A DNA stretch of 18,725 nt from Nitrospinaceae bacterium (GTDB taxonomy: Bacteria; Nitrospinota; Nitrospinia; Nitrospinales; VA-1). Location: NCBI GenBank assembly GCA_029261435.1, contig JAJDBI010000023.1:1-18725 (forward strand). The letters are read 5' to 3'. The notes below the pieces were generated by a model. That model saw nothing but the letters and a program-made list of their open reading frames with translations, searched no databases and was not told the origin of the DNA. The translations under genes were made by a program, and so were the position numbers. Positions 7,206 through 13,861 of the stretch are shown here, one piece after another; the stretch's first letter is position 1; every line of letters starts with the position of its first letter.

Positions 7206-9043
7206 TACGGCTCATTATCACCGGGCGTTGCCCGGCGAAGTTTTTCCGCCAGAGACGGGGTGATACCCGGCAAAGTGGTCAGTTCCTCCACCGAAGCGTT
7301 GCGAATATTTTCCAGACTGCCAAATAGCTTCAATAGCTGTAATCGGCGTTTTTTGCCGATCCCCGGAATATTTTCCAGCGGTGAACTCAAGGCCTCCTTA
7401 CCACGTAACCGACGGTGGTAGGTAATGGCAAACCGATGCGCCTCATCACGAATGCGCTGCATGAGAAACCGGGAAGGAGAGTTCTCTTTAAATAGCACCG
7501 GCTCTTTTTTATGTAATAAATAAACCTCATCTGTATCAAGGTCGTTGCGGTATTTCCCCTTGGCAATGCAGGCTAGGTCGACTCGATCAAGAAGTCCCAA
7601 AGCCTCAAAAACCTCACGGCCTGAGCTCAAATGGCCTCTACCTCCATCAATGAGCACTAAATTCGGCAGAGGACTTCCCTCGTCGAGGAGACGACGGTAT
7701 CGGCGTGTCATCACCTCCCTGAGCATGGCATAATCGTCAATGCCTTTCACGGTGGCAATTTTGTAGCGGCGATATTTTGATTTTTCTGCGAGAGCATTTT
7801 CAAAAACCACCATGGAACCCACCGCATGGCTGCCTGATATATTGGACAAATCAAACCCTTCAATCACTTCAGGGAAATGTTGCAGACCGAGGGCCGTTTG
7901 CAACTCTTCCAGCGAGCGAGTGCCGACATCCCCTTTATCGCGCTCCATTCTCATAGCAAAACGGGCGTTTTCTTCCGCCATCCTCACCAAATCGCGTTTT
8001 TTACCGATCACTGGAATTTCGAGTTTTACCCGTGTTCCTTTTTTTTCAGACAACCAGTCGGCAATCAGGTCAGAGTCTTCTACAGGATGAGGCAATAAAA
8101 TTTCAGCGGGCAGAACCACTTCTTCAGCGTAATACTGTTTGATAAAAGAAGACAGGGTTTCGTCTTCTTCCATTTCGTTGAGCGATTTCAGTTTGAATAT
8201 TTTTTCACTCAGCATTTTTCCTTCACGAATGATCAGCACCTGCGCCATGGCCTGATCCTTTTCGGAGCAATAAGCGATGACATCCTGATCTTGCAGGGAA
8301 GTAGAGATGATTTTCTGTTTGTCGAGCACCGTTTGTACAGCCTGAATTTTATCCCGGAAAATCGCGGCTTCTTCGTAGCGCATCTCGGAGGATGACGATT
8401 CCATCCCCAGCTTCAAGTTCTTCAAGAGCGATGCATTCTTTCCCTTTAGGAACAATTCCACATCGTCAACCACGGTCTTATATTCTTCGGGCGAGACCTT
8501 CCCCGCACACGGGGCCAGGCATCGGCCCATCTGATGGTTCAGGCAGGGTCGACGAACGGGTTGCCCATTGAGTTTATCTTTGCTCTGACGCAGCGGAAAA
8601 ATTTTATAAATCAGCCTGATCGTTTCCCGGACCTCCTTGACCATGGTATATGGACCAAAATAAGTCGCCTTGTCTTTTCGTACCCGACGCACCACCTCCA
8701 GCCGAGGAAATTTTTCCTGAGTTGTCAAACGCAGATAAGGGTAATGCTTGTCGTCTTTGAGCAGAACGTTATAACGAGGTTGATGCTTCTTGACGAAATT
8801 ACTTTCCAGAATCAGTGCTTCAGATTCTGTCTTGGTGGTCAGGAATTTGATATCGCGGACTTTATCCAGAAACATCCTCGTCCTGGGATGAAGGGTGCGG
8901 GAACTCTGGAAATAGGAACGCACCCGGTTTCTCAGAATTTTAGCCTTACCAATATAAAGAATTCCATCTCGGGAATCCTTCATGATATAAATTCCCGGTA
9001 GCTTGGGAATATTATCTATAATATCTTTGATTTTATTATCCAG
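7205..9043 (-). CDS. uvrC: UvrABC excinuclease subunit C
   Basis: UvrC makes both incisions at DNA lesions handed over by UvrA/UvrB. The domain order is complete: GIY-YIG nuclease (about 15-110 with GIY at 17-19 and YIG at 30-32), a UVR/UvrB-binding motif with RYEEAAIFRDKIQAVQ in the middle, the RNase H-like endonuclease domain (EGFDLSNISGSHAVGSMVVF, LVLIDGGRGHLS), and tandem HhH motifs (ENIPGIGKKRRLQLLKLFG, TLPGITPSLAEKLRR). An ATG at 8983 would delete LPGIY, the first half of the nuclease motif. The frame stays open upstream, and the only well-placed initiator is CTG at 9043, exactly 6 nt after GGGAGG. That gives 612 residues, close to the usual length of about 610. No ATG, GTG or TTG exists between CTG and the preceding in-frame stop. 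The gene stands alone, divergent from the symporter. Confidence 0.93.
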   Translation of the reverse strand: MDNKIKDIIDNIPKLPGIYIMKDSRDGILYIGKAKILRNRVRSYFQSSRTLHPRTRMFLDKVRDIKFLTTKTESEALILESNFVKKHQPRYNVLLKDDKHYPYLRLTTQEKFPRLEVVRRVRKDKATYFGPYTMVKEVRETIRLIYKIFPLRQSKDKLNGQPVRRPCLNHQMGRCLAPCAGKVSPEEYKTVVDDVELFLKGKNASLLKNLKLGMESSSSEMRYEEAAIFRDKIQAVQTVLDKQKIISTSLQDQDVIAYCSEKDQAMAQVLIIREGKMLSEKIFKLKSLNEMEEDETLSSFIKQYYAEEVVLPAEILLPHPVEDSDLIADWLSEKKGTRVKLEIPVIGKKRDLVRMAEENARFAMRMERDKGDVGTRSLEELQTALGLQHFPEVIEGFDLSNISGSHAVGSMVVFENALAEKSKYRRYKIATVKGIDDYAMLREVMTRRYRRLLDEGSPLPNLVLIDGGRGHLSSGREVFEALGLLDRVDLACIAKGKYRNDLDTDEVYLLHKKEPVLFKENSPSRFLMQRIRDEAHRFAITYHRRLRGKEALSSPLENIPGIGKKRRLQLLKLFGSLENIRNASVEELTTLPGITPSLAEKLRRATPGDNEP

Positions 9044-9049
9044 AGGAAA

Positions 9050-9055
9050 CCTCCC
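9050..9055 (-). promoter_or_regulatory. Strong ribosome binding site deciding the uvrC start
   Basis: The minus strand reads GGGAGG here, followed after 6 nt by CTG at 9043. It forms an inverted pair with GAGG on the plus strand (9044-9047), the likely ribosome binding site of the leader ORF at 9058. Its optimal spacing from CTG is the main argument for a non-standard uvrC start. Confidence 0.6.
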
Positions 9056-9057
9056 AT

Positions 9058-9099
9058 ATGCCAGAAACAGATCCTCTTAAAAATATACCCTATATTTAG
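9058..9099 (+). CDS. 13-residue leader ORF in front of the symporter gene
   Basis: ATG at 9058 opens a frame encoding MPETDPLKNIPYI, which stops at TAG (9097-9099) directly before the symporter ATG at 9100. The two are in the same frame and separated by no bases. A GAGG lies 11 nt upstream of 9058, whereas the symporter ATG has no Shine-Dalgarno of its own. Termination-reinitiation coupling or a leader-peptide control are possible readings. A simple N-terminal extension broken by a nonsense change or sequencing error is another. No regulatory hairpin or amino-acid run is visible, so function is open. Confidence 0.35.
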   Translation: MPETDPLKNIPYI

Positions 9100-10464
9100 A
9101 TGAAGACCGAAAGCAATAATCAGCGCGGGTTCTGGGGCAGTCGCTGGGGATTTATTCTGGCCGCTTCCGGTTCCGCTGTGGGGCTCGGCAATGTCTGGAA
9201 GTTTCCTTATATTGTAGGGGAAAATGGCGGTGGAGCGTTTGTGCTCATTTATCTGGCCTGCATCTTCGTGATCGGCACCCCCATCATGCTGGCCGAGTTT
9301 ACATTAGGTAGAAAAACCAACCGTAATCCCGTCGGTGCTTTTGACCAGATTAAACCCAATTCGTCCTGGACCAGCATCGGCTATATGGGCGTACTCGCCG
9401 GATTCCTCATCCTTTCCTTTTACGGGGTCGTGGGCGGCTGGACGTTTGCCTATGTCGTCAAATCCATCACCGGGTCAGTATTGGCATTTCCTTCACCCAA
9501 AGAAGCCGGGGAATTTTTTGGAACCTTCATAGGAAATACCGGGGAAGTTGTCTTCTATCACGCTCTGTTCATTGGCACCTGTATCGCCATTGTTTTGCGA
9601 GGCGTGCACGGAGGCATTGAAAAAGCCTGCGATATTCTCATGCCGACTTTGGTCGTCATCCTGTTTCTACTGATGTTGCGCTCCCTCACCCTCGATGGAG
9701 CTATGGAAGGCCTGGCTTTTTATTTAACACCTGATTTCAGCAAGATCAACGCTAACGTGATACTGGTTGCCCTGGGACAAGCCTTCTTTTCACTCAGCTT
9801 GGGAATGGGGTGCATGATCACCTACGGCAGTTACCTGTCGGAAAAAGAAAACCTGACCTCTTGCACCGTATATGTTGTGATCTTCGATACCCTCATTGCC
9901 CTTCTGGTCGGCATGGTCATTTTTCCGGCGGTGTTCGCAATGGGACTCGAACCCACCGAAGGCCCGGGACTGGTTTTCAGCGTTCTGCCCACCGTTTTTG
10001 CCAGTATGCCGATGGGTCATGGCGTTGCCGTCATCTTCTTCATCCTTTTGGCCATTGCCGCCATAACCTCGGGGATTTCCCTGCTGGAAGTGGTCGTGGC
10101 CTACTTCATCGACCAGCGTGGATGGCAACGGAGAAAAGCTGTGCTGATTGTCGGGTCGGCAATTTTCGCATTTGGCATCCCCAGTGGATTGTCATTCGGG
10201 GTCATGGCTGACGTCAAGTTGCTCGGGATGAACTTCTTCGACCATGTCGATAACATCGCTTCTAATTATTTACTACCGTTAGGCGGCATGTTGACGGCAG
10301 TTTTCGTCGGTTGGGTCTGGGGCACCAAAAACGCGCATGAAGAAATCGAGAAGCAGGAAAATGAGTTCAGATTTCCATGGGCGCAATGCTGGGAATTCCT
10401 CATCCGCTACATCACCCCCGTTGCAGTGGGTATTGTGTTTATCGCGAAAATTTTCCCCCACTAG
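9100..10464 (+). CDS. Sodium-dependent symporter of the NSS/SNF family (LeuT-like)
   Basis: A 454-residue inner-membrane protein with about 11-12 hydrophobic segments, the normal size for bacterial neurotransmitter:sodium symporters. TM1 has the unwound sodium/substrate site: SGSAVGLGNVWKFPY (23-37) followed by ENGGGAF (41-47). TM6-like FFSLSLGMGCMITYGSY and the TM8-like segment AITSGISLLEV are also family hallmarks. The protein imports an amino acid or related amine with sodium, and the substrate cannot be deduced. Compared with LeuT the first TM1 asparagine is replaced by Ser25. The cytoplasmic C-terminus is short. The start at 9100 has no Shine-Dalgarno and directly abuts the leader ORF stop. 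The stop TAG lies inside a copy of the dispersed repeat. The gene diverges from uvrC and converges on the AhpD-like gene. Confidence 0.93.
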   Translation: MKTESNNQRGFWGSRWGFILAASGSAVGLGNVWKFPYIVGENGGGAFVLIYLACIFVIGTPIMLAEFTLGRKTNRNPVGAFDQIKPNSSWTSIGYMGVLAGFLILSFYGVVGGWTFAYVVKSITGSVLAFPSPKEAGEFFGTFIGNTGEVVFYHALFIGTCIAIVLRGVHGGIEKACDILMPTLVVILFLLMLRSLTLDGAMEGLAFYLTPDFSKINANVILVALGQAFFSLSLGMGCMITYGSYLSEKENLTSCTVYVVIFDTLIALLVGMVIFPAVFAMGLEPTEGPGLVFSVLPTVFASMPMGHGVAVIFFILLAIAAITSGISLLEVVVAYFIDQRGWQRRKAVLIVGSAIFAFGIPSGLSFGVMADVKLLGMNFFDHVDNIASNYLLPLGGMLTAVFVGWVWGTKNAHEEIEKQENEFRFPWAQCWEFLIRYITPVAVGIVFIAKIFPH

Positions 10465-10500
10465 CCGTGGAGGCAATGGGAAATAACTCATTAAGCCGCG
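10458..10500. repeat. Dispersed intergenic repeat element, partial copy C
   Basis: 10458-10488 matches 5004-5034 at 26 of 31 positions, including CCACTAG and AATAACT. The copy overlaps the symporter stop codon (10462-10464), and similarity fades after about 10490. CCAC-TAGCC-GTGG again forms a small hairpin with different loop bases. Confidence 0.6.
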
Positions 10501-10521
10501 ACCACCCTTTGCTAACCGAGT

Positions 10522-10536
10522 CCAGCGTCACGCTGG
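10522..10536. repeat. Perfect 6-bp hairpin with the AhpD-like stop codon in its loop
   Basis: CCAGCG-TCA-CGCTGG is a perfect inverted repeat. The loop TCA (10528-10530) is the TGA stop of the minus-strand gene. It sits between two convergent genes but has no T tract on either side, so it is at best a weak bidirectional terminator or an RNA 3' end stabiliser. Confidence 0.5.
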
Positions 10537-11073
10537 CTGGTCGTCTTCGTAACGAAATCCCAGTGCATCGACCCAGCGATTGATGTCACTGAACAATCCC
10601 ACAACTAAAGTAGCTTCGAGGATCTGTCCTTCCGACCAGCCGCATTCTTTGAGTCCTTCCACATCAGAATCGGTGGTTTTATTGGCATGGCGTGTCACCT
10701 TTTCCACATAGGCCAGTAGTTTTTTTTCAGCATCGGGTATTGCAGCAGTTTGATAGTCCGCGACCACGGCCTCCGCATCTTGAGATGAAAGCCCCGCATC
10801 GACCATAAAACCCTTGTGGTAGGTCAAACAATAGTCACAACTGTTGATCTTCGAAACCAATGCCGCAATCATCTCTTTGACTGAACGCGTTAACTGAGTT
10901 TCAGATAACATGATCATTCCGATTCGGGTGGCGTATAGCTCTAAAACATCCGGCCACGGACTCAAGGCTTTCATCACGCCGGGGACTTTGCCAAATACAG
11001 ACCTCAGCTCATCATAAACAGCCTTAACCTTTCCTTCGGCATTTTCTTCTGCTATCGCCTGTATGCGCGGCAT
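10528..11073 (-). CDS. AhpD-like / carboxymuconolactone-decarboxylase-family protein
   Basis: A 181-residue all-helical protein of the 'uncharacterized peroxidase-related enzyme' type within the AhpD/CMD family. The core is SVKEMIAALVSKINSCDYCLTYH, with Cys79-x-x-Cys82 and His86, the redox pair and proton relay expected for alkylhydroperoxidase activity. Upstream is the VPGVMKALSPWPDVLELY stretch typical of the subgroup, and the C-terminal half repeats a helical pattern ending in DINRWVDALGF. These proteins are thought to reduce peroxides through the CxxC pair, but physiological substrates are mostly unknown. The start is strongly supported by AAGGAG 6 nt before the ATG. It is a single gene with a 191-bp upstream gap shared with the divergent small protein. 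Its stop codon lies in a perfect hairpin. Confidence 0.87.
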   Translation of the reverse strand: MPRIQAIAEENAEGKVKAVYDELRSVFGKVPGVMKALSPWPDVLELYATRIGMIMLSETQLTRSVKEMIAALVSKINSCDYCLTYHKGFMVDAGLSSQDAEAVVADYQTAAIPDAEKKLLAYVEKVTRHANKTTDSDVEGLKECGWSEGQILEATLVVGLFSDINRWVDALGFRYEDDQPA

Positions 11074-11178
11074 AACCTTCTCCTTAAATTTTAGTCATTA
11101 GAAATGAAGTCGGATAGACAATACAAACCTTACATTCCCCCTATTTCAACATTATTTTAAAAATAGACAAGAATGTTA

Positions 11179-11210
11179 AATCCTAATCCTGTTTTTCAAC
11201 TCTAATCCTA
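11179..11210. repeat. Direct repeats of CTAATCCT upstream of the small duplicated protein
   Basis: CTAATCCT occurs at 11183-11190 (inside AATCCTAATCCT) and again at 11202-11209, 19 bp apart, in the divergent intergenic region. The spacing is near two helical turns, as expected for a tandem protein-binding site, but the motif is short and could be chance in AT-rich DNA. Confidence 0.25.
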
Positions 11211-11264
11211 AAAAGCAGAATTCCGAATTGAATAAAACCTTTTAGCAGGTACTGAGGATTAATA

Positions 11265-11777
11265 ATGAGTGATTTGAAAATAAAAGTTCGTAATATTTAT
11301 GTCAATGCCAATCTGGAGGTGCGGTTGAAATCCCGAACCACTAAAGAAGAAGCCAATAAAGAAGTTGAAAGAATGATAGATAAAAAGAAGTTATTCGACG
11401 GCTATGAATGGAAAATTGAAGAGTGCGAAGACGGAGGAATCAACACCTTTGACGAAAAGTTATCGGACGACATCATAGAACGACTCGAACAGGAAGAAAC
11501 AGATGAAAATATTTTCTGGGATGGGTTCACGGCTCATTATGATTTAAATGTTGGGCATATTCCGGTCAACACCAATCTGGAAGCCCCCTTAAAATCTGCC
11601 ACAAAGGAAGAAGCTGCCGCTGAAGTCAAAAAAATATGCGCAGAAAAAAAACTATTCGAAGGTTATGAATGGAAAATTGAAGGTTGCGATGAAACTGGAA
11701 TTAAAGATCTGAACGAAACCTTGAAAAGTGAAATCATAGCAATCATCACCCGGGATATAGAAGCCTGCATTGAATAG
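11265..11777 (+). CDS. Small acidic protein with an internal domain duplication, unknown function
   Basis: A 170-residue acidic, soluble protein with no signal peptide. It consists of two copies of a unit of about 60 residues: residues 13-73 and 101-160. Both contain VNxNLExxLKS, TKEEAxxEV, KKLFxGYEWKIE and a trailing GIxxxxExLxxxII. The second copy lost the extra Thr after LKS and has a Cys at 125. The predicted pattern per unit is strand, helix, strand, helix. I do not recognise the family. GAGG 7 nt before the ATG supports the start. The duplication suggests an in-gene tandem event followed by moderate divergence. It is convergent with the trmB fusion gene (18-bp gap), and a terminator-like hairpin follows. 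Confidence 0.75.
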   Translation: MSDLKIKVRNIYVNANLEVRLKSRTTKEEANKEVERMIDKKKLFDGYEWKIEECEDGGINTFDEKLSDDIIERLEQEETDENIFWDGFTAHYDLNVGHIPVNTNLEAPLKSATKEEAAAEVKKICAEKKLFEGYEWKIEGCDETGIKDLNETLKSEIIAIITRDIEACIE

Positions 11778-11793
11778 CATCACGCGCAAACAA

Positions 11794-11829
11794 TTTCACC
11801 CTTGGTTACAACTGAGTGAAAGGTTTTTT
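11794..11829 (+). terminator. Probable intrinsic terminator of the duplicated-domain gene
   Basis: TTTCAC (11794-11799) pairs with GTGAAA (11816-11821), with a possible inner TTG/CAA pairing, followed by GG and six T residues (11824-11829). It starts 17 nt after the stop codon of the plus-strand gene and overlaps the 3' end of the convergent trmB-fusion coding region. The stem is short and A/T-containing, so strength is uncertain. Confidence 0.45.
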
Positions 11830-13499
11830 GCTTTCAGGTTAATCTCATCAGCCCATTTTTCATCCACCAGGTTTTCACTCAGGCTTTTAGCCAGCCAACG
11901 AAACTCATAACTGGCTTGCGCCTTATCTTCGGCTTTTCTATATAACCTTTGGGCCCATTCTTTATCATCCAGCTTTTCACACAGGCTATCTGCCAGCCAG
12001 CGGAACTCAAAACTTTCCACAGCTTTTTTCTCTGCCTTTTCATATAACTTCCGGGCCCATTCCTTATCCCTCAGTTTTTCACACAAGCTGTCGGCCAGCC
12101 CGCAAAAATCATTACTATCCCGGGCCAGACTTTCCGCCTTCAAATAAACTTTTCGGGCCCATTCCTGATCGCCAAGTTTTACACAAAGACTTTCGACCAG
12201 ACTATGAAGATCACAACTGTCTTCTGCCGTGTCTTCTGCCTTCATATAGAGTTCTCTAGCCCATTCTTCATCACCAAATTTTGTATAGATGCTGTCGGCA
12301 AGTTCATAAAATTCGGAATGTTCTTTCGCCATGTCTTCGGCTTTCTTATAAACTTGTGTCTGCCACTCCTTGTCCGCAAATGTCTCAGAAATACTGTCCG
12401 CCAGGTCACAAAGTTCACGGATGTTATCCGGATCGCTCTCTGCCTTCTCATACAATCTCTTCGCCCAACTTTTATCGCCCAGCGTTTCAGTAATACTGAA
12501 AGCCAGCCAGTTTAAGTCCAGGCTGCTTTCCGCTTTGTTTTCGGCTTCATCGTATAATTTCTTCGCCCACACTTTATCACCGAGTGCTTCGGAAACGCTG
12601 TAGGCGAGCCAATTCAAATCCAAACTATCTTCGGCTTTATCTTCTGCTTTTCTATAAACCTTTTCGGCCCATTGCCTCTCTCCTGCATAGACTAGATTAT
12701 CGCCAATTTGCTTGAGGTCACAAGCATCCTGCGCTTTAGTTTCAGCATCCTGAAATTTTTTAATCAGAAGGTCGTCATTGCTGACAACTTGCTCCTCATT
12801 CTCTTCAGGCTCACTGGTCACTCTCTTTACAGAAGGTTCTTCGTTTTCGATCTGCCCATCTGAGGTTAAACGGGAATATTCCAGATAATGGATTTTATCT
12901 CCTGCGTAGATAAAACTTTTTTCGTATTTTGTTTTAGGCAAATGGTGACGGATTTCCACAATACCGGTCTGTTGATTTTTATTTTTCAGCAAAGGCTCCG
13001 CATTAAAATATTCCAACATTTCCCGAGCATAAGGTTCGCTGTCGGTGGCCAGGTGGACGTGACCATTTCGAGCCAATTTCCCTGCTATCAGTTTTACCAA
13101 ACCCGGCTTAATCAACCTGCGCTTAAAATGCCTCTTTCGCGGCCAGGGATCAGGTAAATTTATATAGACCGTGTCCAATTCACCATCGTGAAATAGAAGT
13201 GGGATTTTCTCCCGGACATCGCCATAAACAACACGAATATTATTTAAGTGACGGTTTTTTATTCGCGTCAATAATTTTCGAATGCCATCCTGGGAAAAGT
13301 CAATTCCGACAAAATTGCTATCAGGTTCTCGGGTCGCCATTTCAATCAGGAAATCTCCCATTCCAAAACCAATTTCCAGCTTTATAGGCTGACTATTGCC
13401 AAACTGGCTTTGCCAATCCGGACGTTCATCCGCATCTAGAAAGCAAGGATCTTCCGCAGTGAATGCAGTTGAAGATGGTCGGGCTGTCAGCAAACTCAT
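11796..13499 (-). CDS. trmB: tRNA (guanine-N7)-methyltransferase TrmB fused to nine 34-residue TPR-like repeats
   Basis: Residues 1-210 are a full TrmB, which methylates G46 of tRNA with S-adenosylmethionine. The SAM loop is LEIGFGMGDF (41-50), GIDFS is at 65-69, the catalytic signature LPDPWPRKRHFKRRL at 115-129, and the C-terminal TKYE at 190-193. A charged linker rich in Glu (about 211-250) joins it to nine tandem 34-residue units (about 257-563) of the form LADSLCEKLGDKEWARKLYEKAE. The period equals that of TPRs and the helix-turn-helix pattern fits, so they are TPR- or Sel1-like helical repeats with a conserved D-K-x-W-A core. Normal TrmB is about 210-240 residues and lacks this. The reading frame is uninterrupted across the join. 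The start ATG has a weak AGG 9 nt upstream. The repeat part may bind protein or RNA. Confidence 0.9.
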   Translation of the reverse strand: MSLLTARPSSTAFTAEDPCFLDADERPDWQSQFGNSQPIKLEIGFGMGDFLIEMATREPDSNFVGIDFSQDGIRKLLTRIKNRHLNNIRVVYGDVREKIPLLFHDGELDTVYINLPDPWPRKRHFKRRLIKPGLVKLIAGKLARNGHVHLATDSEPYAREMLEYFNAEPLLKNKNQQTGIVEIRHHLPKTKYEKSFIYAGDKIHYLEYSRLTSDGQIENEEPSVKRVTSEPEENEEQVVSNDDLLIKKFQDAETKAQDACDLKQIGDNLVYAGERQWAEKVYRKAEDKAEDSLDLNWLAYSVSEALGDKVWAKKLYDEAENKAESSLDLNWLAFSITETLGDKSWAKRLYEKAESDPDNIRELCDLADSISETFADKEWQTQVYKKAEDMAKEHSEFYELADSIYTKFGDEEWARELYMKAEDTAEDSCDLHSLVESLCVKLGDQEWARKVYLKAESLARDSNDFCGLADSLCEKLRDKEWARKLYEKAEKKAVESFEFRWLADSLCEKLDDKEWAQRLYRKAEDKAQASYEFRWLAKSLSENLVDEKWADEINLKAKNLSLSCNQG

Positions 13500-13861
13500 T
13501 TTTTTATAACCTGAGCAGATTCGGTATTAATTAAAAATTTTAACATCCTAAACGACAATAAAGTATTCTCAAATCATTGCGGTTCATTTCAAGGTTGTAA
13601 TTCAGTGGTTGCGAGTTCGCAGCTTTTCTAATCTAACCGAGGACAAAATAGCTCTATCATTAAGATGAAGGCCTCTGATTATAGTCCTATCAAGGTATGT
13701 TTTATTTGTGGGAATAAAAATAAATGCTAAAATTTGAATCAATCCCTGTCAAAAATCTCAAACATTATTAATTCAAGCCTACTTCTAAAAAGGTTTTCCT
13801 GTATACAGGATAAGTATAAAATTATGGCTGTCACTGGCAACCCTATTTTTGGCAACGCAAA
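13500..13861. other. 362-bp AT-rich divergent intergenic region
   Basis: It lies between the divergent trmB fusion and the GGDEF gene. It contains no convincing ORF, tRNA or long hairpin. The notable content is the 14-bp palindrome at 13797-13810 and a TATAAA at 13815-13820 near the plus-strand gene. The remainder looks like ordinary AT-rich promoter DNA. Confidence 0.5.
13797..13810. promoter_or_regulatory. Perfect 14-bp palindrome, candidate operator for the GGDEF gene
   Basis: TCCTGTATACAGGA is a perfect dyad located 52 bp before the ATG, immediately upstream of TATAAA (13815-13820), which could be a -10 element. A repressor bound there would block polymerase. It is not a standard LexA box, because the CTG/CAG half-site spacing is too short. 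Confidence 0.35.

Noticed and set aside
8534..9001. 155-residue plus-strand ORF opposite uvrC
   Set aside because: Shadow of the uvrC coding frame; composition and lack of motifs fit an antisense artefact.
13801..13808. LexA/SOS-type box in the dyad CTGTATACAG
   Set aside because: Known proteobacterial LexA boxes have CTG and CAG separated by ten bases; here only four separate them.
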